The position numbers and the translations under genes are program-made. Positions 16,578 through 25,147 of a stretch of DNA of 64,000 nt are shown piece by piece; positions within the stretch are counted from its first letter, which is position 1; the number at the start of each line of letters is the position of its first letter. Source of the DNA: Phascolarctobacterium sp. (lineage in GTDB: Bacteria; Bacillota; Negativicutes; Acidaminococcales; Acidaminococcaceae); assembly GCF_030531065.1 (NCBI RefSeq), contig NZ_JAUNOQ010000010.1, forward strand, positions 1-64,000, read 5' to 3'. Under the pieces are notes generated by a model. It did no database searches. It was given only the letters and a program-made list of their open reading frames with translations, and had not been told where the DNA came from.

Positions 16578-17312
16578 TTATTTTTGCCGCTGCAGGGAGA
16601 GCGGAAGCTCCAGCCCGTAAGCCTGCAGCAGCTCCTGATTGGCGAGGATAGCGGCGGTTGGGCCGTCGTAAACTATTCGCCGCTGATGCAGCAGCACGGT
16701 GCGGGGACAGGTATCGAGAATGAGATCGAGATCGTGCGAAGCGATGATTTTAAGCTGGGGAAAGGAATTCAGCAAGCGAATTAAATTTTTCCTGTTGCGT
16801 GGGTCCAGCGCTATGGAGGGTTCGTCCATTAAAATAATTTCCGGGCGCATGGCGAGGACGGTGGCGATAGCGACCAGCTTTTTTTCGCCGCCGGACATTT
16901 TAAAAATCTGCTTGTCGCGCAGCTGCGGTATCCCTACCAGTTCGAGAGCCTGCGTTACCCTTTGCTCTACTTCTGTAGCAGGCAGGCCGTAATTGCGAGG
17001 CGCGAAGGCGATATCCTCAAAGACGGTGGACATGAATAACTGGCTGTCGGAATCCTGCAAGACATAACCGGCTTTGGCGCGGATATCGGGCAGGTTAGCG
17101 TCCGTAAGCGGCAGCCCGGCGACGGTGGCGCTGCCGCCGAACCCGCCGCGCAGGCCGACCAGTAAATTCAGCAGCGTGGACTTGCCCACGCCGTTAGCCC
17201 CTACGAGGCCGACGGCTTCGCCTTTATCTATCCGCAGGGAAATATTTTGCAGGATGGTATTATTGTCGTAGGCGAAGCTGACGTTTTTCAGCTCAATGCA
17301 GGTCTCGTTCAT
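16578..17312 (-). CDS. cbiO: ECF transporter ATPase for cobalt/nickel
   Basis: A 244-residue ABC ATPase of the energy-coupling factor type. Walker A GANGVGKSTLL lies near residue 40, the MSGGEKKLVAIA signature near residue 138 and Walker B ILMDEPSIALDP near residue 160. It ends the cbiM-cbiQ-cbiO operon on the minus strand and overlaps cbiQ by 4 nt. It powers import of the metal captured by CbiM. Confidence 0.9.
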   Translation of the reverse strand: MNETCIELKNVSFAYDNNTILQNISLRIDKGEAVGLVGANGVGKSTLLNLLVGLRGGFGGSATVAGLPLTDANLPDIRAKAGYVLQDSDSQLFMSTVFEDIAFAPRNYGLPATEVEQRVTQALELVGIPQLRDKQIFKMSGGEKKLVAIATVLAMRPEIILMDEPSIALDPRNRKNLIRLLNSFPQLKIIASHDLDLILDTCPRTVLLHQRRIVYDGPTAAILANQELLQAYGLELPLSLQRQK

Positions 17313-18121
17313 GGTAATCCTCCGGTTAAGCTTGCGCCGACAGCCTTGATGGCAGGTAAACAGCGCAAAATTAAAATCAACGCCGCCATAGCTACAAGAT
17401 AGGCAACTTCCCGCAGGCGCGGTTTAGCCGCGGACGCAGCATAATAATATTCGCCGCGAAAGCCACGCAGCAACATGCTGCCGTACAACGCGTCGGCACG
17501 GTCGAAGCTGCGCAATAGCAGCTGGCCGAGCAGCGAACCCCAGACTTTAAAGTGCAGCCCCTTTTGTCTGGGCGCGCGCAGGCTGTAAGCCTGGGAAATA
17601 TTATTAGCCTGCTTGAGCAGCAGGACGACGTAACGGTAGGTGAGCAGAATTTGGACGACTAAAATTTGCGGTACGCGCACTGCGCGCAGAGCGGCGCAGA
17701 TTTTGTCAATCGGCGTAGTAGCGATGAGCTGGTAGGAGGCGAGTACGGCGAAGACGCCCTTGCACGCCAGCGTCAGCAGGGACAGCCAGCCGGCGCTGAA
17801 CGAAAAAGCGCCGAGCATTATCCGATTGCCGTCTAAAAGCGGGTTGGCGAGGCCGAGGCAGCAAACCAGCGGCAAAACCAATCGCATACGGCGCAATGCT
17901 TTCGCCAAGGAAAGGTCGCTTAGCCCAAAAGCTATTGCGAGGTAAACGCCCATGACGAGAACGCCGCCCACATCGTATTTGGCGACGCCGGTTAAGGCGG
18001 CGATGTACGTTATGGTAACGATGAGCTTGGGCAGTGGATGCAGCTCGTTTATCCACAACTTGCGCCGCGCCAGATTTTCTAAAGCATAAATTTCGCTAAG
18101 GGAAACGGATAATTTATTCAT
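17309..18121 (-). CDS. cbiQ: ECF transporter transmembrane (T) component
   Basis: A 270-residue CbiQ-family protein with several helices and the T-component coupling region, ending in AYSLRAP (about residues 180-186), which contacts the ATPase. It overlaps cbiM by 8 nt and cbiO by 4 nt, which supports one transcription unit. Confidence 0.88.
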   Translation of the reverse strand: MNKLSVSLSEIYALENLARRKLWINELHPLPKLIVTITYIAALTGVAKYDVGGVLVMGVYLAIAFGLSDLSLAKALRRMRLVLPLVCCLGLANPLLDGNRIMLGAFSFSAGWLSLLTLACKGVFAVLASYQLIATTPIDKICAALRAVRVPQILVVQILLTYRYVVLLLKQANNISQAYSLRAPRQKGLHFKVWGSLLGQLLLRSFDRADALYGSMLLRGFRGEYYYAASAAKPRLREVAYLVAMAALILILRCLPAIKAVGASLTGGLP

Positions 18122-19103
18122 ATTTTTGATGGCGGAAGAATTTGCCGATAACGCAGGCTCCTACTCCTACCAAAATTACGACGGCGCTGCCGAACACGCC
18201 GGAAAAAACTGTGCCGTAAGCGGAATCCGAATCCTTAAAAGCATAATCGGGCAATAAAGCGATTGCTTCCTGAATAGCCGCCGCTTGCGCGTGCGCGGGG
18301 CTGTCGGCGTCAAGTTCTTCCGTACCGGCGACTTGACCCAGCGACCATTCCAGACCGTCTGGATTTTCGCTGGCGGCGAGGGAAAACGCGCCGCCGAATA
18401 AAAATGCCGCGGCAGCCAGGGCGGCCAAGGTTTTTTTGTAGGAAAAGCGCGCCGCCGCAGCGTTATTCTTATCGATAAGCTCAGGCCGGGCGTCGTAGAT
18501 AAAGAGCAGGACGCAGGCGATTATCATGCCTTCCACCGCGCCTATCGCGAGATGGATGGACTGCATGGTAACGGCAAAGACGCCGAAGGGCAGTTCCGTA
18601 ATGCCGGACAGCGTAGTTTCGACGGCTACGCTTAAAGAGCCGAGCTGCAGCGTGAGGACGGAGCCCAGAACGGAGGCGGCGATGATTTTCGCTTTGCTCG
18701 CGCCGCTGCGCAGTAACGGCTGCCAAACGCCGAAGTAACCGATAAAGCAACCGTAAAACGCCATATTCCAGATATTGCAGCCCAATGCCAGCAGGCCGCC
18801 GTCGGCGAAGAGCAGGCACTGGATTGTTAAAATAGCGATCATCGTCAAGAAGGCGGCGTAAGGGCCTAAGAGCGCGGCTAAAAGCAAGCCGCCGCAAAGA
18901 TGCCCGCTGCTGCCCGTGCCGGGGATAGTAAAATTGAGCATTTGCGCGGCGAAGACGAACGCGCCCATGATACCCATGAGCGGAATTTTACGCGCGTCGT
19001 TTTCCTGACGCACCTTTTTGATAGAATAAGCGGCAACTGCGGCGCTGGCGACATACATCGTGCCGGCTACTGCGGGATTTACTAAAGCGTCTGCCATATG
19101 CAT
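18114..19103 (-). CDS. cbiM: Cobalt/nickel ECF substrate-binding protein with fused PDGLE domain
   Basis: A 329-residue CbiM/NikM protein. The N-terminal MHMADALV places His2 in the metal-binding N-terminus used by this family. About seven helices follow. The C-terminal part (from about residue 235) contains PDGLEW and one further helix, matching the CbiN-like PDGLE domain that is a separate gene elsewhere. AAAGGAGG precedes the start. Cobalt and nickel cannot be told apart from sequence; cobalt would serve B12 synthesis. Confidence 0.87.
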   Translation of the reverse strand: MHMADALVNPAVAGTMYVASAAVAAYSIKKVRQENDARKIPLMGIMGAFVFAAQMLNFTIPGTGSSGHLCGGLLLAALLGPYAAFLTMIAILTIQCLLFADGGLLALGCNIWNMAFYGCFIGYFGVWQPLLRSGASKAKIIAASVLGSVLTLQLGSLSVAVETTLSGITELPFGVFAVTMQSIHLAIGAVEGMIIACVLLFIYDARPELIDKNNAAAARFSYKKTLAALAAAAFLFGGAFSLAASENPDGLEWSLGQVAGTEELDADSPAHAQAAAIQEAIALLPDYAFKDSDSAYGTVFSGVFGSAVVILVGVGACVIGKFFRHQKYE

Positions 19104-19160
19104 GATGAGTTTCCTCCTTTAATCAGGCGTTGGTTGAGCCAATCGCTTTTATTTGGGCTC

Positions 19161-19191
19161 ATTATAGCACCTTGAACGCGCTTTAAGTCAA
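19161..19191 (-). promoter_or_regulatory. Promoter of cbiMQO (extended -10)
   Basis: Minus strand: TTGACT (19191-19186), a 19-nt spacer and TATAAT (19166-19161) preceded by TGC, an extended -10. A GAGCC/GGCTC inverted repeat lies just downstream (19136-19160) and could bind a metal regulator. The leader is too short for a cobalamin riboswitch. Confidence 0.65.
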
Positions 19192-19237
19192 TAGGGGGGA
19201 TAAGACTGAAAAATATGTAAAGAATGAACGCTATTGC

Positions 19238-19266
19238 TTGCCTGCCGCCGCGTAAAAGATTATAAT
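19238..19266 (+). promoter_or_regulatory. SigA-type promoter of the 144-residue exported protein
   Basis: TTGCCT (19238-19243), a 17-nt spacer and TATAAT (19261-19266). Confidence 0.75.
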
Positions 19267-19281
19267 AAAAGCATAGTCGAT

Positions 19282-19304
19282 AGCCTGAGCGACAGGCTGT
19301 TTTT
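19282..19304 (+). terminator. Hairpin with T-run in the 5' leader (possible attenuator)
   Basis: AGCCTG/CAGGCT stem (19282-19287 with 19293-19298) followed by G and five T. It sits about 10 nt after the expected transcription start and upstream of the gene it leads, as an attenuator would. Confidence 0.45.
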
Positions 19305-19330
19305 CAAGAAGGCTTGAGGAGGAATATTCC

Positions 19331-19765
19331 ATGAAAAAAATATTTATGCTGGCTGTAACGGTTATGATGCTGGCAGTAAGCGCCGTTTGCAGCGCGGCAA
19401 ACGGCAAGGTTTTAGACGCGGAGGAGGCTATCGCCGAAAAATTTATCAGCGGCGGCGATTATAAAGCCGTAAGCTCGTTGATGAGCGCCGATATGCAGCA
19501 AAATTGGAACGAAACGGTCTACGCCAATATGCAGGAACAGATAGCCAAGACCTTTGGCAAGCTGACTACTAACCGCTTACGCATTATCCAAAAGCTGGAT
19601 GACGCGGATGTGTTAATTTATCAGGTAGTTTCGGAAAAGATCCCCACCGCCCGCTTCGTTTACGTTTTTGTTGTCAACGGCGAAAAACCGTTGCTGAAAG
19701 ATTTTACTCTTGGACTTCCGCAGCAGGAAGAACCCGCAGGACAACAGCAAGCGGGACAGCAGTAA
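19331..19765 (+). CDS. Exported protein of unknown function
   Basis: A 144-residue protein with a clear Sec signal peptide (cleavage near SAVCSAAN, residue 22) that I do not assign to a family. The mature part is a small alpha/beta domain, perhaps of the NTF2-like/DUF3887 shape, with a predicted helix around residues 28-45 and strands from residue 85. A Gln/Glu-rich tail (PQQEEPAGQQQAGQQ) ends it. The ribosome site is GAGGAGG. It has its own promoter and a downstream terminator, so it is separate from polA. Confidence 0.75.
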   Translation: MKKIFMLAVTVMMLAVSAVCSAANGKVLDAEEAIAEKFISGGDYKAVSSLMSADMQQNWNETVYANMQEQIAKTFGKLTTNRLRIIQKLDDADVLIYQVVSEKIPTARFVYVFVVNGEKPLLKDFTLGLPQQEEPAGQQQAGQQ

Positions 19766-19784
19766 GCCGATAATAGCAAAACGG

Positions 19785-19818
19785 TTGGCAGCGCTAAGCG
19801 GCGCTGCTAACTTTTTAT
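19785..19818 (+). terminator. Intrinsic terminator just before polA
   Basis: A 10-bp stem (19785-19794 with 19801-19810) followed by CTTTTTAT. It ends 13 nt before the polA start, so polA needs read-through or a promoter not seen here. Confidence 0.75.
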
Positions 19819-19830
19819 AGGAGAGAAGTT

Positions 19831-22428
19831 ATGGCAGATAAGTTTTTGATAATTGACGGCAGCAGCCTGATTCACAGGGCGTTTTTTGCGCTGCCGCCCT
19901 TGATGAACCGTCAGGGCGTACACACGGGCGCGGTTTACGGCCTGTGCAATATGCTGCTCAAGCTTATGGACGAGGTGCAGCCCCGCTATATGGCGGTAGC
20001 CTTCGATAAATCGCGCAAAACCTTCCGCACGGAAATGTACGCAGCTTATAAGGGGCAGCGCAAGCCTACGCCCAGCGAGCTGTCCGAACAGTTCCCTTTA
20101 GCTATGAGGGTTTTGGACAGTCTGGGCATTCACACACTGGAGCTGGATAATTACGAGGCTGACGATATTATCGGCACCTTTGCCGTGCATGCGCCCCAGG
20201 ACGTGGAGGTCATTATCGTTACCGGCGACCGGGACGAGCTGCAGCTGGTGGATAAGCGCACCAGGGTTTATTATACCAAGCGCGGCATCAGCGATATCCA
20301 GATATTTGACGAGGCGGAATTTGCCGCAGCTTACGAAGGCCTGGAGCCTAAGCAGCTCATCGAGCTGAAGGGCCTGATGGGCGATACGTCGGATAATATT
20401 CCCGGCGTGCCCGGCGTGGGGCCTAAGACGGCGCTGAAGCTGATTAAAGAATACGGCACGGTGGCTAACGTGCTGGCGAACACCGATAAAGTAACGGCCA
20501 AAGCGCTGAAGGCCAAGCTGGAAGCTAATAAGGAGTCGGCTCTGTTGTCCCAAAGGCTGGCGACCATCTGCACCGACGCGCCTGTGGACAGCAGCGTGGC
20601 TAATTATGAGCTGGGCCCCATCAAGGAGGAAGCCCGCACCCTTTTGCAGGATTTGGAATTCCGCAATATGTACGAGCGCTTTGCCGCCGTTTTGGGCGGC
20701 GAGCAGCATAGCTTCGATTTGTTCGGCGAAACGGTAGAGCAGGAATCTGCGCCAGTGGTCTTGGTTAAGACTGCGGAGCAGGCGGAAAATTTATTTGCCG
20801 CTTTGCGGCAGGCGAAAGCTGCGGCGCCAGTTGTAGCGCAGATAGCGGGTACTCTGCCGGAGCTGTATTTTACCAAAGCGGAAATACTTTTAGAGGATAC
20901 GGTGTATGTGCTGGACGCAGGCAGCGGCTGCTGGCCGCAGTTTGACCAGTGGCTGGCCGACGGCAGCTGCCGCAAACAGACTGTGGACAGCAAGGAGCTG
21001 TATAAATGCTGCCTGTGCCGCGGCGTGAAAGCGCAGGGCATTGCGGACGACGCGGCCTTAGCTGCCTATGTTGCCGACCCGGGCCACAGCTCCTACGCCT
21101 TGGCCGATTTGAGTAAGCGTTACTTAAATAATATTTTGTCCAACGACAGCGAAAATCTGGCGCAGCTTTTAGTGCCGCTACGGCAGGAGCTGGCGCAGCG
21201 GGAGCAGGTTAAGCTGTACGAGGAGCTGGAGCTGCCCCTGACGGCGGTGCTGGCGCAGATGGAATATTACGGTATTACGCCGGATATGGAGCTGCTGAGC
21301 CAGCTTAACGAGGATATGGGTTTCAGGATAAACCGCTTAGAGCGTCTGGCCGAGGAGCAGGCAGGCGAAAGCTTTAATTTGAAATCCACTAAGCAGCTGG
21401 GCGTGGTGCTGTTCGAGCACTTGCAGCTGCCGGTTGTCAAAAAGACGAAAACGGGCTATTCCACGGACGTCAAGGTACTGGAAGCCTTGGAGGGCAAGCA
21501 TCCCTTAATCGGCACCATTTTGGAATACCGCAAGCTTACGAAGCTGCAGTCGACCTACCTGGAAGGGCTAAAGCCTTTAGTGAATAATAAAACCGGACGT
21601 ATCCATACGCATTTTCAGCAGACGGTAACGGTGACGGGGCGTTTGTCCAGCACCGACCCCAATTTGCAGAATATACCTACGCGCACAGAGGAGGGTAAGC
21701 AGATTCGCCGTATTTTTGTGCCGGGGACAGGCTTTGACTGCCTGATGAGCTGCGATTATTCCCAGGTGGAGCTGCGGATTCTGGCCTGCATCGCTCAGGA
21801 CAGGCTGCTGCTGGAATCCTTCCGCCATGGGCAGGACGTTCATGCCCGCACGGCGGCAGAGGTTTTTGGCGTACCGCTGGAGCAAGTGACGAGCGAGATG
21901 CGCGGCCGCGCCAAGGCGGTTAATTTCGGAATTGTTTACGGTATCAGCGATTTTGGCCTGGCCAATCAGCTGCAGGTATCCCGCAAGGAGGCCGCAGGCT
22001 ATATTGAAAACTATTTTGCCCGCTATACAGGCGTTAAGCAATATATGGAAAGTATCGTAGCGAAGGCTAAGGAGCAGGGCTACGTCAGCACGCTCATGGG
22101 ACGCCGCCGCTATCTGCCGGATATTAACCACAGTAATTTCAACCTGCGCAGCTTTGCCGAGCGCACAGCCATCAACACGCCCATCCAGGGGACGGCGGCC
22201 GATATTATGAAGCGGGCGATGATTGCCGTAGCGCAGGCTTTGGCGCAGGCAGGCTGCCGCAGCCGTATTCTTTTGCAGGTACACGACGAGCTGGTGCTCG
22301 AAGTAGTCAACGACGAAAAGGAGCAGGTGGCAGAGCTGGTGCGCACTGCGATGGAGGGAGCCGCCTCCTTGGAGATACCCTTGCTGGCCGAGGTTAATTT
22401 CGGCGTCAACTGGGCTGAAACAAAATAA
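19831..22428 (+). CDS. polA: DNA polymerase I
   Basis: An 865-residue family A polymerase for Okazaki-fragment processing and repair. Residues 1-290 form the 5'-3' exonuclease (DNYEADDIIGTFA near 110; GDTSDNIPGVPG near 187). Residues 310-470 are a 3'-5' exonuclease-like fold without the expected DxE and other metal ligands: the aligned first motif reads VVAQIAG. The polymerase domain follows, with SCDYSQVELR, AVNFGIVYG and QVHDELVLE. Proofreading is therefore probably absent, as in Bacillus and Thermus enzymes. It starts the polA-mutM-coaE-transglycosylase cluster. Confidence 0.96.
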   Translation: MADKFLIIDGSSLIHRAFFALPPLMNRQGVHTGAVYGLCNMLLKLMDEVQPRYMAVAFDKSRKTFRTEMYAAYKGQRKPTPSELSEQFPLAMRVLDSLGIHTLELDNYEADDIIGTFAVHAPQDVEVIIVTGDRDELQLVDKRTRVYYTKRGISDIQIFDEAEFAAAYEGLEPKQLIELKGLMGDTSDNIPGVPGVGPKTALKLIKEYGTVANVLANTDKVTAKALKAKLEANKESALLSQRLATICTDAPVDSSVANYELGPIKEEARTLLQDLEFRNMYERFAAVLGGEQHSFDLFGETVEQESAPVVLVKTAEQAENLFAALRQAKAAAPVVAQIAGTLPELYFTKAEILLEDTVYVLDAGSGCWPQFDQWLADGSCRKQTVDSKELYKCCLCRGVKAQGIADDAALAAYVADPGHSSYALADLSKRYLNNILSNDSENLAQLLVPLRQELAQREQVKLYEELELPLTAVLAQMEYYGITPDMELLSQLNEDMGFRINRLERLAEEQAGESFNLKSTKQLGVVLFEHLQLPVVKKTKTGYSTDVKVLEALEGKHPLIGTILEYRKLTKLQSTYLEGLKPLVNNKTGRIHTHFQQTVTVTGRLSSTDPNLQNIPTRTEEGKQIRRIFVPGTGFDCLMSCDYSQVELRILACIAQDRLLLESFRHGQDVHARTAAEVFGVPLEQVTSEMRGRAKAVNFGIVYGISDFGLANQLQVSRKEAAGYIENYFARYTGVKQYMESIVAKAKEQGYVSTLMGRRRYLPDINHSNFNLRSFAERTAINTPIQGTAADIMKRAMIAVAQALAQAGCRSRILLQVHDELVLEVVNDEKEQVAELVRTAMEGAASLEIPLLAEVNFGVNWAETK

Positions 22429-22444
22429 GCAAAGGAGATGGATT

Positions 22445-23266
22445 ATGCCGGAAATGCCTGAAGTGGAGCAGGTCAGGAAAACGCTGGCTCCGCATATAGA
22501 AGGGAAAACCATTACCGCCGTTGAGGTGTATTTGGACAGATTGATTAAGTACCCCAGCCCGCAAAAATTTGTGGAAGGATTGTTGGGCAAAACCATCAGC
22601 CATGTGGGGCGTAAAGGTAAATATTTGGTGCTGACGACGGATAAGGAGCAGCGGCTCATCGTGCATCTGCGCATGACGGGAGCGCTGCTTGCTCAAAGCA
22701 GCGACGCGCCGGAGCCTGCTTATGCCAAAATAAAATTTATGCTGACGGATGGAGTAACTATGTGGTTCACGGATATTCGTACCTTCGGCACGCTGTATTT
22801 AGTCACTAACGGCGATACCTATATCGAAGGCTACGAAACGCTGGGTCCGGAGCCCTTGAGCGCAGGCTTTACGCCGGATTATCTGGCTCCCTTGGCGCAG
22901 AAGAGCCGCAAGGCCGTCAAAAGCTTTATTTTAGATCAGCGCATTATCGCGGGGCTGGGTAATATTTACGCCGACGAATGCCTGGCGTTGTCAGGCATTT
23001 TGCCCATGCGTGCGGCTAACACGCTGACGCGGCAGGAGATAGACGCTTTATGCGCGGCGGTTAATGCAGTTATCGCCCAAGGAATAAAAAATCGCGGCAC
23101 TACCTTCCGCGATTATAAGGACGGCGAAGGCAATAAGGGCGATAACCAAAATCATCTGCTGGTTTATGGGCGCGGCGGCAAGCCCTGTAAAAGCTGCGGT
23201 CAGGCGTTGAGCACAACTAAGGTGGGCGGACGAGGCACTGTGTATTGCGCCCAATGCCAAAAATAG
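22445..23266 (+). CDS. mutM: Formamidopyrimidine-DNA glycosylase
   Basis: A bifunctional glycosylase/AP lyase that removes 8-oxoguanine. The 273-residue protein begins MPEMPEVE, giving the catalytic Pro2 and Glu3. GRKGKYL near residue 58 supplies the phosphate-binding lysine. The C-terminal zinc finger has CKSCG and CAQC pairs. It lies 16 nt after polA and 9 nt before coaE, consistent with an operon. Confidence 0.95.
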   Translation: MPEMPEVEQVRKTLAPHIEGKTITAVEVYLDRLIKYPSPQKFVEGLLGKTISHVGRKGKYLVLTTDKEQRLIVHLRMTGALLAQSSDAPEPAYAKIKFMLTDGVTMWFTDIRTFGTLYLVTNGDTYIEGYETLGPEPLSAGFTPDYLAPLAQKSRKAVKSFILDQRIIAGLGNIYADECLALSGILPMRAANTLTRQEIDALCAAVNAVIAQGIKNRGTTFRDYKDGEGNKGDNQNHLLVYGRGGKPCKSCGQALSTTKVGGRGTVYCAQCQK

Positions 23267-23275
23267 GAGCATAAT

Positions 23276-23884
23276 ATGATTATTATCGGATTAACGGGAG
23301 GCATAGCCTCCGGAAAAAGTACGGTATCGGCAGAGCTGCGTAAAATGGACGTGCCGGTGTTCGACGCCGACGCGGAGGCGCGCAGCGCCGTAAATAAGGG
23401 CAGCGAAGGACTGGCATTGGTAGCGCAGGCCTTTGGCAGCGGCTATCTTACAGCTGCGGGCGAGCTGGACAGAGCTAAGGTGTCGGAGCTGGTTTTTCAC
23501 GATAAGCAGGCTTTAAAGACGCTGGAAAATATTATTCATAAAATAGTTTGGCAAAGAGCCGAAAGCTTTTTGCAGGACTGCCGCGACGCCAAGCGGCAGG
23601 CAGCGGTGCTGGACGTGCCGCTGCTTATCGAAACCGGCTGGCACAAGCAGGTGGACTGCGTGTGGCTGGTGGCCGTGAGCCGCCGCCAGCAGATAGAGCG
23701 GGCCATGCTGCGCAGCGGTATGACGGAAGAAGAAGTGACCGCCCGCATTGAAGCGCAGATGCCATTGGCTGAAAAGAAGCAATATGCCGACGTAGTGCTG
23801 GACAACAGCGGCAGTCTGGAGCAGACTATTGCCGCCGTACATAAAGAGCTGGCTAAGCTTTTAGGTGACGGCAGTGAGCGTTAG
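23276..23884 (+). CDS. coaE: Dephospho-CoA kinase
   Basis: The last step of CoA synthesis, an ATP-dependent 3'-phosphorylation of dephospho-CoA. The 202-residue protein has an N-terminal P-loop GLTGGIASGKST (residues 5-16) and the typical DVPLLIETGW segment near residue 115. It is coupled to mutM upstream and overlaps the transglycosylase gene by about 11 nt. Confidence 0.94.
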   Translation: MIIIGLTGGIASGKSTVSAELRKMDVPVFDADAEARSAVNKGSEGLALVAQAFGSGYLTAAGELDRAKVSELVFHDKQALKTLENIIHKIVWQRAESFLQDCRDAKRQAAVLDVPLLIETGWHKQVDCVWLVAVSRRQQIERAMLRSGMTEEEVTARIEAQMPLAEKKQYADVVLDNSGSLEQTIAAVHKELAKLLGDGSER

Positions 23885-24488
23885 ACGCAGAAGCAGACAC
23901 CGTCGCCGCAGGCTGGACTGGCGTCCCTGGCTGGCGCTGGGAGTAGCCGTGCTGGTAGTGCTTTGGAGCTGCTGGCGCGTGTGGAACAGCGACGCGGTAC
24001 AGATGCGTTTTGTCTACATGTGGGACTATCAGCAGGATATAGTGACCTACAGCCGCAAAAATAAGGTGGACCCCTTTCTGGTAGCGGCCATTATCAAAAA
24101 TGAAAGCAATTTTGAGCATAAGGCGGTTTCAGGCGTGGGGGCCGTAGGCTTGATGCAGATTATGCCGGAAACAGGACGCTGGATAGCCGAGCAGATGGGC
24201 TTGGATGAGTATAAGGACAGCGATTTGTACCAGACGAAAACGAATATCCGCATGGGCTGCTGGTATTTAGGCGAACTGGAGCATGAATTTAAGAACAATA
24301 TGACCCTAGTGATGATCGCCTATAACGCCGGACGCGGGCAGACCCACGAGTGGATGGAAAAGGCCGGCTGGGATTACGATTTTAATGATATTAAGGCTAT
24401 ACCCTTCCCCGATACGCGGGAATATGTAAGCCGGGTGCTGCAGGACAGGGATAAATATTATTTGCTGTATAAGGATAAAGTGCGCTAA
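23874..24488 (+). CDS. Membrane-anchored lytic transglycosylase (GH23/SLT)
   Basis: About 204 residues. A very basic N-terminus (a cluster of Arg) leads into one transmembrane helix (about 20-36), then a Slt70-type GH23 domain. The catalytic Glu is in KNESNFEHKAV (residue 77), followed by GAVGLMQIMPETG and AYNAGRG. It should cleave peptidoglycan glycan strands in the periplasm. GTG 23874, after TAGGTG, is favoured over GTG 23865. It overlaps coaE, so translation is coupled. Confidence 0.88.
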   Translation: MSVRRRSRHRRRRLDWRPWLALGVAVLVVLWSCWRVWNSDAVQMRFVYMWDYQQDIVTYSRKNKVDPFLVAAIIKNESNFEHKAVSGVGAVGLMQIMPETGRWIAEQMGLDEYKDSDLYQTKTNIRMGCWYLGELEHEFKNNMTLVMIAYNAGRGQTHEWMEKAGWDYDFNDIKAIPFPDTREYVSRVLQDRDKYYLLYKDKVR

Positions 24489-24495
24489 ATAGCTG

Positions 24496-24524
24496 TTGAC
24501 AAGCAGCATTCTTTGTGCTATTAT
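24496..24524 (+). promoter_or_regulatory. Promoter of the tRNA-Leu pair
   Basis: Consensus TTGACA (24496-24501), a 17-nt spacer and TATTAT (24519-24524), about 40 nt before the first tRNA. Confidence 0.85.
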
Positions 24525-24563
24525 ATCTATGTTGCTTATGACGGCAGCAAAAGAATAAAGAAT

Positions 24564-24649
24564 GCGGTAGTGGCGGAACGGCAGACGCGCTAGCCTCAGG
24601 AGCTAGTGGGGGCAACCCCGTGGAGGTTCAAATCCTCTCTACCGCACCA
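24564..24649 (+). tRNA. tRNA-Leu (anticodon CAG)
   Basis: An 86-nt class II tRNA with an encoded CCA end. The acceptor stem GCGGTAG/CTACCGC is perfect. The anticodon arm is CTAGC-CTCAGGA-GCTAG, giving anticodon CAG, which reads CUG. A long variable arm (GTGGGGGCAACCCCGT) and a GGTTCAAATCC T-loop are present. Confidence 0.95.
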
Positions 24650-24680
24650 TTTTTTTATTCGCAGGTTTTACTCCAAAGAC

Positions 24681-24766
24681 GCGGTCGTGGTGGAACGGCA
24701 GACACGCTACTTTGAGGGGGTAGTGAGGGAGACCTCGTATGGGTTCAAATCCCATCGACCGCACCA
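24681..24766 (+). tRNA. tRNA-Leu (anticodon GAG)
   Basis: A second 86-nt class II tRNA, 31 nt after the first, also with encoded CCA. Acceptor stem GCGGTCG/CGACCGC. The anticodon arm is CTACT-TTGAGGG-GGTAG, giving GAG, which reads CUC and CUU. A long variable arm is present. It shares the promoter and terminator with the first tRNA. Confidence 0.94.
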
Positions 24767-24792
24767 AAAATACCATAAGATAAGGCTTTGTA

Positions 24793-24825
24793 AGGCGTTG
24801 TGCATTATTGTACAGCGTCTTTTTT
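24793..24825 (+). terminator. Intrinsic terminator of the tRNA pair
   Basis: A 12-bp stem with three G-T pairs (24793-24804 with 24809-24820), TTAT loop and a six-T run. Confidence 0.85.
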
Positions 24826-24869
24826 GTATGCAGGTAGACGTTTTGGGAAAGCTGTCAACGATTTTTTTC

Positions 24870-24898
24870 TTGCATAAAGCTCGTGCTTATAGTATTCT
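24870..24898 (+). promoter_or_regulatory. Promoter of the 61-residue protein gene
   Basis: TTGCAT (24870-24875), a 17-nt spacer and TATTCT (24893-24898). Confidence 0.6.
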
Positions 24899-24923
24899 AT
24901 AAGTGTAAAAGGAGGGCTGTAGG

Positions 24924-25109
24924 ATGGCTGATATTGTAGAAAGTCTGGCAGGCAATAAAATGCTGCTGCTCAAGCAGGACATTGCGTTTTTGCGTCAGCG
25001 TCTGGCCGAATGTGCAGACGAAACGGCGAGGCAGGCAATTCGCCGCGAGCTGATGGAAAAAGAAACTTATTATAATATCCTTGCAGACCGCCAGCGGATC
25101 AATTTCTAA
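24924..25109 (+). CDS. Small coiled-coil protein of unknown function
   Basis: A 61-residue soluble protein that I do not recognise. It is almost entirely helical by composition (heptad-like Leu/Ile between residues 14 and 50, many Glu and Arg), with no signal peptide or helix long enough to span a membrane. GGAGGG precedes the ATG. Its own promoter and a terminator directly at its stop codon frame it as a real single gene between the tRNAs and murA. Confidence 0.7.
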   Translation: MADIVESLAGNKMLLLKQDIAFLRQRLAECADETARQAIRRELMEKETYYNILADRQRINF

Positions 25110-25133
25110 GCCGGAAGCAACTGCCGGCTTTTT
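25108..25133 (+). terminator. Intrinsic terminator before murA
   Basis: AAGCCGG (25108-25114) pairs with CCGGCTT (25124-25130), followed by a T-run. The left arm begins in the stop codon of the small gene. Confidence 0.75.
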
Positions 25134-25147
25134 CTTTGCCGCTGGTA

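Noticed and set aside
19104-19200. Cobalamin riboswitch expected upstream of cbiM
   Set aside because: The predicted minus-strand leader is only about 50 nt from promoter to start codon and has no B12-box-like sequence.
21577-22674. A 365-codon minus-strand frame across polA and mutM
   Set aside because: It is antisense to the conserved polymerase domain and mutM, with no recognisable domain.
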